Below are positions 1 through 6,393 of a DNA stretch of 7,230 bases, piece by piece (the first letter of the stretch is position 1; every line of letters starts with the position of its first letter). The stretch is from Dehalococcoidia bacterium (GTDB lineage: Bacteria; Chloroflexota; Dehalococcoidia; Dehalococcoidales; UBA5760). The stretch is taken from the NCBI GenBank assembly GCA_011176655.1, contig DUEB01000019.1:1-7230 (forward strand), given 5' to 3'. The notes under the pieces were generated by a model. The model searched no databases, had not been told where the DNA came from, and saw only the letters and a list, made by a program, of their open reading frames with translations. The translations under genes were made by a program, and so were the position numbers.

Positions 1-1
1 C

Positions 2-256
2 CTACGCGGGCTCCAGTTCTTCCTCGGCTACCGTGACCACGGTATCACGACCACTAAGACGAATCTTGTAAATATAGGCGTCTTCAGGCAGATGGTCTTT
101 GTAATACAGAACGTGGAATTGCCCCAGGTAGAAGGAATCCAGGACTAAGCCTTCTTCACCCACATATTTTTCGTTGTGAGCATACTTCATGTGGCCGTGC
201 TGGTCTTTGACAGAAACAACCGTTACTCTTTGACCCTTCGCATATTTCGGCTTCAT
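2..256 (-). CDS. Small beta-rich SH3-like barrel protein, function unknown
   Basis: Encodes an 84-aa soluble protein from the ATG at 256, ending at TAG (2-4). I do not recognise a named family. The N-terminal part has a basic stretch followed by 'KGQRVTVVSV'. The middle holds 'VGEEGLVLDSF' and the C-terminus 'YKIRLSGRDTVVTVAEEELEP'. This alternating strand/turn pattern, closing on an acidic 'EEELEP', resembles small SH3-like or KOW-like barrels, but that is inference from pattern only. There is no signal peptide or membrane segment. Start choice is open. ATG 256 has AGGGG (265-269) 8 nt upstream, while GTG 265 would add three residues (M-A-A) and has AGGAG (279-283) at a long 13-nt spacing. 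It lies only 30-39 nt downstream of the TPR gene on the same strand, so the two are probably cotranscribed from the promoter at 897-925. Confidence 0.7.
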   Translation of the reverse strand: MKPKYAKGQRVTVVSVKDQHGHMKYAHNEKYVGEEGLVLDSFYLGQFHVLYYKDHLPEDAYIYKIRLSGRDTVVTVAEEELEPA

Positions 257-295
257 GGCAGCCACCCCTGTCAGACTACTCCTGTCGTCCCCGGC

Positions 296-838
296 TCAGG
301 TTCCGTCGGCCATCTGAATATCCAGGAGATTATCAACGGCAGACCGTGTAAACTCTCCCTCTTTGGTTAGATTAAGGACGTCCTTGGCGTACCGTTCCGC
401 CATGCGGCGAGCGTACTCATAGTCACAATCAAGGGCATCCAGGGTTATTCTGGTAACATAGTCCGGGGGCATGTCAGGGTACCCCGCCGGGAGTCCCATA
501 CCCGCCTCAGCCAGCCTCTTAGCAGGCTCTAACCGCCCCGTGAGACCCTTGGCATTGGCGACCGCAAGCTTATAGAGCGTGCTCAGGGCAAGATACCACC
601 CCGGGCTCTGTGGCTCTAACCTTACCGCCTTGAGAAGGGCTCCCTCCGCATCTCCGGCCCGGCCCGACTGCATATACGCCAGACCGAGGTGCCCCCAGCC
701 GGCAGCAAAATCCGGGTACTTGCTTACCGCACGCTCCATAGCCTTGCTGACCCGCTCCGGGTGGCTTTCAACCTCGTCCCAGGCACTTATCAGCTTAGAA
801 AGCTCACGCAGGGACGGCTGCGACCTCTTGCCTGTCAA
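296..838 (-). CDS. TPR-repeat protein
   Basis: Encodes about 180 aa, probably cytoplasmic. Residues about 45-78 form a textbook tetratricopeptide repeat with the consensus spacing: W48, L51, G52, Y55, A64, A71 and P76. The preceding helices (about 13-43, 'LSKLISAW' onward) and following ones (79-115) look like degenerate TPR-type helical hairpins. TPRs mediate protein-protein contact; the partner is unknown. The reading frame stays open upstream to 1021, but that extension would run into the DUF72 gene on the other strand and is proline/arginine-rich shadow sequence. I therefore place the start at TTG 836-838, preceded by a strong GGAGG (complement of 843-847) at 4-nt spacing. The C-terminal part (about 120-180) has no repeat I recognise but looks helical, with 'YEYARRMAERYAKD'. 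No signal peptide is seen. It is the first gene of a likely two-gene operon with the small protein at 2-256, and it diverges from the DUF72 gene. The TPR is confident; the biological role is unknown. Confidence 0.75.
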   Translation of the reverse strand: MTGKRSQPSLRELSKLISAWDEVESHPERVSKAMERAVSKYPDFAAGWGHLGLAYMQSGRAGDAEGALLKAVRLEPQSPGWYLALSTLYKLAVANAKGLTGRLEPAKRLAEAGMGLPAGYPDMPPDYVTRITLDALDCDYEYARRMAERYAKDVLNLTKEGEFTRSAVDNLLDIQMADGT

Positions 839-842
839 TAGT

Positions 843-847
843 CCTCC
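843..847 (-). promoter_or_regulatory. Shine-Dalgarno deciding the TTG start of the TPR gene
   Basis: On the minus strand a G-rich run ending in GGAGG lies 4 nt before TTG 838. It is the only strong ribosome-binding site upstream of the TPR-coding part of this frame. It falls between the predicted promoter (897-925) and the first TPR-like helices, which supports a 180-aa product over the longer open frame. Confidence 0.6.
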
Positions 848-896
848 CCCCTTGGGTAACCGAGCCACTGGCTCTTTATCCGCCCAGCGTGGTAAT

Positions 897-925
897 ACTC
901 TAGTGCTAAGCCGGGGAATTGTCAA
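897..925 (-). promoter_or_regulatory. Predicted sigma-70-type promoter of the TPR operon
   Basis: Minus-strand -35 TTGACA (complement of 920-925) is a perfect consensus match. It is followed by a 17-nt spacer and -10 TAGAGT (complement of 897-902, 4 of 6 matches). Transcription would start near 890, giving a leader of about 50 nt before TTG 838. The -35 shares five or six base pairs with the -35 of the divergent promoter at 919-946. Confidence 0.5.
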
Positions 926-946
926 TACCCCAAGATGTGGTAAAAT
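919..946 (+). promoter_or_regulatory. Predicted extended -10 promoter of the DUF72-phosphoesterase pair
   Basis: -35 TTGTCA (919-924, 5 of 6) is followed by a 16-nt spacer and -10 TAAAAT (941-946, 5 of 6). A TG dinucleotide at 938-939 makes an extended -10. Transcription would start near 953, about 25 nt before the ATG at 978, leaving just enough leader for the Shine-Dalgarno AAGGAGG (967-973). Confidence 0.6.
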
Positions 947-977
947 CCAAACAGCGGTAACCCGGTAAGGAGGCCCA

Positions 978-1871
978 ATGGGTGAAATTCTGGTCGGCAC
1001 CTGCTCCTGGACCGATGCCACGTTGATTGAAAGCGGCCGCTTTTACCCCAGCGAGGCGCGTTCCGCCGAGGCACGCCTGCGCTACTATGCCAGCCAGTTC
1101 CGAATCGTCGAGGTTGACAGTTCTTACTACGCCCTGCCCAGCGAGATGGTAAGCCGCCTGTGGGTAGAGAGGACAGCCGACGGTTTCATATTTGATGTCA
1201 AGGCGTTCCGCCTCTTCACCCAGCACCCAACCCCACCCTCCACCCTGCCGCGAGACATAAGGGAGGCACTCCCCGCGGAGCTACAGGGGAAGGCGGCTAT
1301 CTACCAGCGCGACATCCCCCCCGAGCTGGTAGCCGAGCTGTGGCGCCGCTTCGAGCAGGCCCTGCTGCCCCTGGACAGCGCCGGCAAGCTGGGCGTGGTG
1401 CTCTTCCAGTTTCCCCCCTGGTTCTACCCCGGTAACGAGACGCGGGAGTACATGATGGCCTGTAGCAACAGACTGGGACAATACATGATTGCCATCGAGT
1501 TCCGCCACAACGCCTGGCTAGATAACAGGAATATCGAGAAGACCCTGGGATTCCTGCGCGACCACAATCTGGCTTTCGTCTGTGTTGACGAGCCCCAGGG
1601 CTTCCGGTCAAGCGTAGCGCCGATTGCCGAAGCCACTGCGGACATCGGGCTCGTCCGCTTTCACGGGAGAAACCGTGATACCTGGGAGAAAAGAGGGGTC
1701 AGTGTTTCGGAGCGGTTTAACTACCTGTATACCGAGGAAGAGCTCCGCGGCTGGGCAGCGAAGCTCAAGGGGCTGGCCACAAAGACACGCCAGCTCCACG
1801 TCCTCTTCAACAACTGTCATCAGGATAAAGCGGTGGCTAACGCCCGTCAGATGGTGCTGATGCTTGACTGA
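978..1871 (+). CDS. DUF72 (YecE-like) TIM-barrel protein
   Basis: Encodes 297 aa, starting at ATG 978 with AAGGAGG (967-973) 4 nt upstream and ending at TGA. The protein matches the DUF72 / YecE family (COG1801), a soluble TIM-barrel fold of unsettled biochemical function. Family hallmarks appear in order: 'GTCSWTD' (7-13); 'YPSEA' (23-27) with the 'RLRYYASQF' helix; 'VEVDSSYYALPS' (44-55); 'FDVKAFRLFTQH' (72-83); 'LGVVLFQFPPWF' (138-149); 'IEFRHNAW' (173-180); 'VDEP' (203-206); 'VRFHGRN' (226-232); and 'LHVLFNNC' (273-280) near the end. Length is somewhat above the roughly 270 aa of E. coli YecE, mainly from a longer stretch between about 85 and 135. No membrane segment or signal peptide is present. 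It is the first gene of a likely two-gene unit with the metallophosphoesterase 28 nt downstream. Family assignment is confident; no catalytic activity can be assigned. Confidence 0.92.
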   Translation: MGEILVGTCSWTDATLIESGRFYPSEARSAEARLRYYASQFRIVEVDSSYYALPSEMVSRLWVERTADGFIFDVKAFRLFTQHPTPPSTLPRDIREALPAELQGKAAIYQRDIPPELVAELWRRFEQALLPLDSAGKLGVVLFQFPPWFYPGNETREYMMACSNRLGQYMIAIEFRHNAWLDNRNIEKTLGFLRDHNLAFVCVDEPQGFRSSVAPIAEATADIGLVRFHGRNRDTWEKRGVSVSERFNYLYTEEELRGWAAKLKGLATKTRQLHVLFNNCHQDKAVANARQMVLMLD

Positions 1872-1899
1872 GGGCAAGGCAAGGCACTATAGTGAGACA

Positions 1900-2370
1900 A
1901 TGCAGCCAGCACCGGTGACAATCGGCGTCATCTCAGATACCCATGCCAGGGCCCTCGGTGATATTCCAGCCCCGGTGCTAACGGCTCTGGCCGGGGTAGA
2001 CCTTATCGTTCATGCCGGAGACTTCACGGAAAGGGCTGTGCTCGAGGGGCTGAGGACCCTGGGCGAGGTAAAAGCCGTCTGCGGCAACATGGACTCGGCG
2101 GAGCTCAAGGGAATGTTGCCCCGGCAGGACCTATTCGTGGTCGGCGGTAAGAGGGTCGGGCTTATCCACGGTTCGGGAGCACCCTGGGGGATAACCAATA
2201 GAGTAAGAGACGCCTTTCACGACGCGGACATTATTATTTTCGGTCATTCCCACCAGGCCTGTAATAGGTTCCTCAGGGGCAGCCTGCTCTTTAACCCGGG
2301 ACGGGCCAGAGACTCCTTCGGGATACTTGAAATCGGCGACGAGATAAAGGCTGAGATAATGCCAGTCTAG
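1900..2370 (+). CDS. YfcE/MJ0936-family metallophosphoesterase
   Basis: Encodes 156 aa from ATG 1900, ending at TAG. It belongs to the small calcineurin-like phosphoesterases (COG0622, YfcE/MJ0936), cytoplasmic di-metal enzymes that hydrolyse phosphodiesters in vitro; the natural substrate is generally unclear. All metal-site motifs are intact: 'SDTH' (12-15, DxH), 'HAGD' (38-41), 'GNMD' (62-65), 'IHG' (89-91), 'GHSH' (115-118) and the closing 'NPG' (132-134). The frame extends 12 codons further up to TTG 1864, which would overlap the DUF72 stop by 8 nt. Neither start has a strong Shine-Dalgarno. I prefer ATG because family members begin a few residues before the first strand (here 'TIGVISDTH'). 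It is probably cotranscribed with DUF72 and reinitiated by ribosomes finishing that gene. Its end faces the convergent gene at 2409 with only 38 nt between. Family is certain; substrate is unknown. Confidence 0.93.
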   Translation: MQPAPVTIGVISDTHARALGDIPAPVLTALAGVDLIVHAGDFTERAVLEGLRTLGEVKAVCGNMDSAELKGMLPRQDLFVVGGKRVGLIHGSGAPWGITNRVRDAFHDADIIIFGHSHQACNRFLRGSLLFNPGRARDSFGILEIGDEIKAEIMPV

Positions 2371-2408
2371 ATACCCCTGAGGACTCTACTCGCCATACCC
2401 AGCCGCCC

Positions 2409-2750
2409 TCATACTTCGTGCGAGCCGAAAATAAAGTCCAGGTCGCTCTCTAGGGCGCTCAAGCTTTCCGGCGGGAAAAGCTGCTCATCGATATCAAACA
2501 TGGCTCTCGTCTCGCCTCTGGTTGAGCCCACGATATGCACCCGGAGGCACTCCTTGGCCTGTTTGCCCGGCTTACCTTTCACGCGAAACGCCAGCGTAGC
2601 ACGCGTCACAAATGATGACGTATTCTCCGGTAACATGTACGTCTCCAGTTTTGCCTCGGCGGCAACCGTCCCCTGCTTCACCACCAGGTCTCTTATTTCA
2701 TCGTAAAGCAGCTCGGGATTCACGTTCTGGTAGGTCTTTCTAATCTGCAC
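2409..2750 (-). CDS. Conserved-looking 113-aa protein, function unknown
   Basis: Encodes 113 aa from GTG 2748-2750, ending at TGA. The start is well supported by AAGGAG (complement of 2757-2762) at 6-nt spacing and by a good promoter just upstream (2791-2819); the longer open frame to 2849 passes through that promoter. I recognise no family. The N-terminal part reads 'MQIRKTYQNVNPELLYDEI' and probably forms a helix at about 11-25. It is followed by amphipathic strand-like segments near 29-40, 45-56 ('SFVTRATLAFRV'), 66-77 ('ECLRVHIVGSTRG') and 79-90 ('ETRAMFDIDEQLFP'), then a C-terminal acidic helix (about 93-108). This suggests a compact alpha/beta fold with one antiparallel sheet. No signal peptide, membrane segment or metal motif is seen. 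It diverges from the rpsB operon and converges with the phosphoesterase. Codon pattern and a clean promoter/RBS argue that it is a real gene. Confidence 0.75.
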   Translation of the reverse strand: MQIRKTYQNVNPELLYDEIRDLVVKQGTVAAEAKLETYMLPENTSSFVTRATLAFRVKGKPGKQAKECLRVHIVGSTRGETRAMFDIDEQLFPPESLSALESDLDFIFGSHEV

Positions 2751-2756
2751 TTTGGT

Positions 2757-2762
2757 CTCCTT
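2757..2762 (-). promoter_or_regulatory. Shine-Dalgarno deciding the GTG start of the 113-aa gene
   Basis: AAGGAG on the minus strand lies 6 nt before GTG 2750. It fixes this GTG as the start over the upstream methionine at 2849, which would lie upstream of the predicted promoter. Confidence 0.7.
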
Positions 2763-2790
2763 ACTGTTAACATCTATCGCCCGATAATAT

Positions 2791-2819
2791 ATAATAACCC
2801 CAAATAATACTTTTGTCAC
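2791..2819 (-). promoter_or_regulatory. Predicted promoter of the 113-aa gene
   Basis: Minus-strand -35 GTGACA (complement of 2814-2819, 5 of 6) is followed by a 17-nt spacer and -10 TATTAT (complement of 2791-2796, 5 of 6). The surrounding sequence is markedly AT-rich compared with the flanking genes. Transcription would start near 2784, giving a leader of about 34 nt with the AAGGAG site inside it. Confidence 0.6.
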
Positions 2820-2864
2820 CTTGCAGAAGGCCGGCGGACTCAGCCTCACCGTAACGGGCCTGAT

Positions 2865-2893
2865 TTGCTGAAAAACGAAGGGTATGCTATACT
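2865..2893 (+). promoter_or_regulatory. Predicted promoter of the rpsB-tsf-pyrH-frr operon
   Basis: -35 TTGCTG (2865-2870, 3 of 6) is followed by a 17-nt spacer and -10 TATACT (2888-2893, 5 of 6). A TG at 2885-2886 makes this an extended -10 promoter, which compensates for the weak -35. Transcription would start around 2900, only about 20 nt before the TTG start of rpsB. Confidence 0.6.
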
Positions 2894-2907
2894 ATTTAAC
2901 GGCTAGA

Positions 2908-2913
2908 AAGGAG
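2908..2913 (+). promoter_or_regulatory. Shine-Dalgarno deciding the TTG start of rpsB
   Basis: AAGGAG lies 7 nt before TTG 2921. No in-frame ATG occurs before codon 28, and the conserved S2 N-terminus '[15 protein letters not shown]' lies between, so this site marks the true start. Confidence 0.85.
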
Positions 2914-2920
2914 CCTGAGC

Positions 2921-3703
2921 TTGGTAGAGACAGTTACCATCAAGCAGCTTTTGGAAGCTGGGGCGCACTTTGGACACCAGACAAGTCGCTGGCACCCTCG
3001 CATGAAGAGATACATCTTCACCAAGCGTAATGGTATCCACATTATTGACCTTGAGCAGACCGCCAGTATGCTGGATAAAGCCTGCGACTTTATCAGTCAG
3101 GTAGTGGCTCAAGGCGGTAACATCCTCTTCGTGGGCACCAAGAAGCAGGCGCAGGAGTCCATCGAAGAAGAGGCGAAACGGTGTGGCATGTATTACGTCA
3201 ACCAGCGCTGGCTGGGAGGGACACTGACCAACTTCGCCACTATCCAGAAGCGCATTGACTATCTGGTTCAACTCGAAGACCAGCAGTCCCGGGGCGAGTT
3301 CAGCCGTCTCCCCAAGAATGAAGCCCTGAAGCTGGAGCGGGAGATTACGCGCCTCAACCGCCTGATAGGTGGTTTCAAAGAGATGACCAGCCTGCCGGCG
3401 GCCCTTTTCATTATCGACATCACCAAGGAGAGAGCGGCCCTGGCGGAAGCCAGGCGTGTCGGCATACCGGTGGTCGCCATCGCCGATACCAACTGCGACC
3501 CCACCGATATCGACTACCCGATTCCAACCAACGACGACGCCATCAAGGCCATCAGGCTGGTATGCAGCAAGATGGCCGATGCCGTTATCGAGGGTAAGAC
3601 AGGAGGCGCCCTGCCCCCGACCGAGGCAGCCCCGGAAGAGACCGGCGGGAAAGCCGAAAACAGCCCGGAACCGATTGTTTTCACCCCTCCTGATGACGAA
3701 TGA
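2921..3703 (+). CDS. rpsB: 30S ribosomal protein S2
   Basis: Encodes 260 aa of ribosomal protein S2, which joins the 30S subunit late and is needed, with S1 in many bacteria, for mRNA binding. The sequence is a clear S2. It contains '[17 protein letters not shown]' near the N-terminus, 'IHIIDLEQT', '[10 protein letters not shown]', '[15 protein letters not shown]', 'FIIDITKE' and '[14 protein letters not shown]' with '[11 protein letters not shown]' near the end of the core. The start is TTG, decided by AAGGAG at 2908-2913. The conserved core ends near residue 225. It is followed by a 35-residue tail (226-260) rich in Pro, Glu and Ala and probably disordered, making the protein longer than E. 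coli S2 (241 aa). It is the first gene of the operon, 15 nt before tsf, a near-universal bacterial pairing. In E. coli S2 represses its own operon through the leader; here the predicted leader is too short for that structure. Confidence 0.98.
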   Translation: MVETVTIKQLLEAGAHFGHQTSRWHPRMKRYIFTKRNGIHIIDLEQTASMLDKACDFISQVVAQGGNILFVGTKKQAQESIEEEAKRCGMYYVNQRWLGGTLTNFATIQKRIDYLVQLEDQQSRGEFSRLPKNEALKLEREITRLNRLIGGFKEMTSLPAALFIIDITKERAALAEARRVGIPVVAIADTNCDPTDIDYPIPTNDDAIKAIRLVCSKMADAVIEGKTGGALPPTEAAPEETGGKAENSPEPIVFTPPDDE

Positions 3704-3706
3704 GAT

Positions 3707-3713
3707 AAGGAGG
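3707..3713 (+). promoter_or_regulatory. Shine-Dalgarno deciding the TTG start of tsf
   Basis: AAGGAGG, a near-perfect anti-SD match, lies 5 nt before TTG 3719 in the 15-nt gap after rpsB. The next in-frame ATG is codon 20, already inside the conserved EF-Ts signature, so TTG is the start. Confidence 0.85.
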
Positions 3714-3718
3714 CAGAC

Positions 3719-4959
<1,241 letters not shown>

Positions 4960-4963
4960 CAGG

Positions 4964-5521
4964 ATGACTATCGACCTTTTACACAGCACCGAAGAAAAGA
5001 TGCACACTGCCGTTAGCATCTTAAAGAAGGAGCTGGCCAGCATCCGCACAGGGCATGCTAACCCGGCCCTGGTAGAACACATCAAGGTGGATTATAACGG
5101 CCTGCTCATGCCCCTTAACCAGTTGGCCGCTATATCGGCTCCGGCGGCCAGCCTGCTCGTCATCCAGCCCTGGGACAAGAGCAGCTTCTCCAGCATCGAG
5201 AAGGCAATCCAGAAGTCTGACCTTGGTCTAAATCCGACCAGCGACGGCAGCATAATCAGAATAAATATCCCGCCCCTCAGTGAAGAGCGGCGTCAGGAAC
5301 TGGCCAAGGTGGTGCACGGCAGGGTAGAAAAGGAAAAGGTAGTTATTCGCAACCTGAGGCGCGAAACGATGGACGAGCTGAGAAGGCAGGAGAAAGACAA
5401 AACGATATCACAAGACGAGCTCAAGCGCGCCTTAGACCAGTTGCAGAAGATAACCGATGTTTTCACGGCCACTGCCGACCAGGTGGGGCGGGATAAGCAA
5501 GCCGAACTGAGGGAGGTCTAG
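4964..5521 (+). CDS. frr: Ribosome recycling factor
   Basis: Encodes 185 aa, the standard length for RRF, which with EF-G splits the post-termination 70S ribosome. The N-terminal helix contains 'TEEKMHTAVSILKKELASIRTGHANPALVEHIKVDYNG' in pieces typical of the family, notably 'LASIRTGHANPALVEHI'. The middle domain has 'PLNQLAAISAP' and 'LLVIQPWDKS'. Then come 'AIQKSDLGLNPTSDGSIIRI', 'IPPLSEERRQELAK' and the C-terminal helices 'VVIRNLRRETMDEL'. The start ATG lies just 4 nt after the pyrH stop with no strong Shine-Dalgarno (only GAG and AGG fragments), so it is probably translationally coupled to pyrH. pyrH-frr adjacency is one of the most conserved bacterial gene pairs. Nothing is missing or broken. 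Confidence 0.98.
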   Translation: MTIDLLHSTEEKMHTAVSILKKELASIRTGHANPALVEHIKVDYNGLLMPLNQLAAISAPAASLLVIQPWDKSSFSSIEKAIQKSDLGLNPTSDGSIIRINIPPLSEERRQELAKVVHGRVEKEKVVIRNLRRETMDELRRQEKDKTISQDELKRALDQLQKITDVFTATADQVGRDKQAELREV

Positions 5522-5554
5522 TCCAACTCCGGCCACTACTTGCTAGCTTATGAT

Positions 5555-6277
5555 ATGGGAGCCCGGGCACCAGATACAGAGGAAGAGAGCCATCTGCCCC
5601 GCCACGTAGCCATCATTATGGACGGCAACGGACGCTGGGCGGAAAAGCGGCGGCTGCCCAGAATCGAAGGCCACCTTGCCGGGCTGGAAAGAGCCCGCAC
5701 CACCATCAGATACTTAAACCACCGGTATCATGTGAAGTACCTGACCCTCTTCGGCTTTTCCACCGAAAACTGGAGCCGCCCCAGCCAAGAAGTCAACGGT
5801 ATCCTACGTGTCTTTCAGGAGATAATCGACCAAGAGGCCCTGGCATTTCACAAGCTGGGGATTAGACTGCGCCATCTCGGCCGCCGGGAAGAGCTTCCGC
5901 CGGCTCTCCAGGAGTCCATCAAGAAGGCTACCCGGCTAACCAGTGACAACACCGGGATGACCTTCAACCTAGCCTTCAACTACGGCGGGCGCACCGAGAT
6001 TCTGGATGCGGTGCGCCGCATTGTTACCGAGAAAATCCCCCCCCAGAAGATAGACGAAGAGCTATTCGCCAGTTACCTCTACACCGCCGGCACCCACGAT
6101 GTTGACCTGCTCATCCGCACCGGAGGCGAACTCCGCACCAGCAACTTCCTGACCTGGCAATCGGTCTACAGCGAATACTACTTCACCGATGTCTTCTGGC
6201 CCGACTTCGACGAAAAAGAGATTGATAAGGCGCTGCTAGCCTACCGCCGGCGGCAGAGGCGCTTTGGCGGCTTATAA
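5555..6277 (+). CDS. uppS: Undecaprenyl (polyprenyl) diphosphate synthase
   Basis: Encodes 240 aa of a cis-prenyltransferase that adds isopentenyl units to farnesyl diphosphate, making the C55 (or similar) carrier for peptidoglycan and other envelope glycans. It is cytoplasmic to membrane-peripheral. Visible motifs: 'HVAIIMDGNGRWA' with catalytic Asp at 23; 'EGHLAG' with His 40; 'TLFGFSTENW'; 'NLAFNYGGR'; and 'LLIRTGGELRTSNFLTWQ' (R188 and R194, diphosphate binding), followed by 'YSEYYFTDVFWPDF' with the metal-binding Glu 207. Length matches the family (E. coli 253 aa). The last motif reads 'FLTWQSVYSEYYF' where E. coli has 'FLLWQIAYAELYF'. The frame opens five codons earlier at TTG 5540. Neither start has a clear Shine-Dalgarno, and I chose ATG 5555 by codon preference. 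It follows frr by 18-33 nt. Chain length cannot be read from the sequence. Confidence 0.95.
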   Translation: MGARAPDTEEESHLPRHVAIIMDGNGRWAEKRRLPRIEGHLAGLERARTTIRYLNHRYHVKYLTLFGFSTENWSRPSQEVNGILRVFQEIIDQEALAFHKLGIRLRHLGRREELPPALQESIKKATRLTSDNTGMTFNLAFNYGGRTEILDAVRRIVTEKIPPQKIDEELFASYLYTAGTHDVDLLIRTGGELRTSNFLTWQSVYSEYYFTDVFWPDFDEKEIDKALLAYRRRQRRFGGL

Positions 6278-6393
6278 CTCAACCGCAGGGCCACCCAGGC
6301 GCCGTCTAAACCGGCAAAAAACGCACTATTCCCCGGAATACCGCGAAAACTCACTTGATTATGTCAGGTAATAGGGGTTTAATAGAAAGTCAC
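6278..6393 (+). other. uppS-cdsA intergenic spacer
   Basis: This is the longest gap inside the operon (77 nt to the earliest possible cdsA start, 116 to the preferred one). It contains a short inverted repeat GCCG/CGGC near 6302-6316 followed by a run of A rather than T, so it does not look like an intrinsic terminator on the + strand. No convincing promoter or Shine-Dalgarno was found. It may be untranslated leader, or part may code for an extended CdsA N-terminus. Confidence 0.4.

Noticed and set aside
839..1021. N-terminal extension of the TPR frame up to 1021
   Set aside because: It crosses both predicted promoters and the start of the DUF72 gene, is rich in Pro/Arg without structure, and a strong Shine-Dalgarno supports the TTG at 838.
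2751..2849. N-terminal extension of the 113-aa protein up to 2849
   Set aside because: It reads through the AT-rich promoter of that same gene; GTG 2750 has an ideal Shine-Dalgarno.
2827..2861. AGGCC/GGCCT inverted repeat upstream of rpsB
   Set aside because: Only 5 bp with a 25-nt loop, and upstream of the predicted transcription start; likely chance.
6302..6322. Possible terminator hairpin between uppS and cdsA
   Set aside because: The stem is only 4 bp and is followed by A residues, not a T-run, so it does not fit an intrinsic terminator on the + strand.
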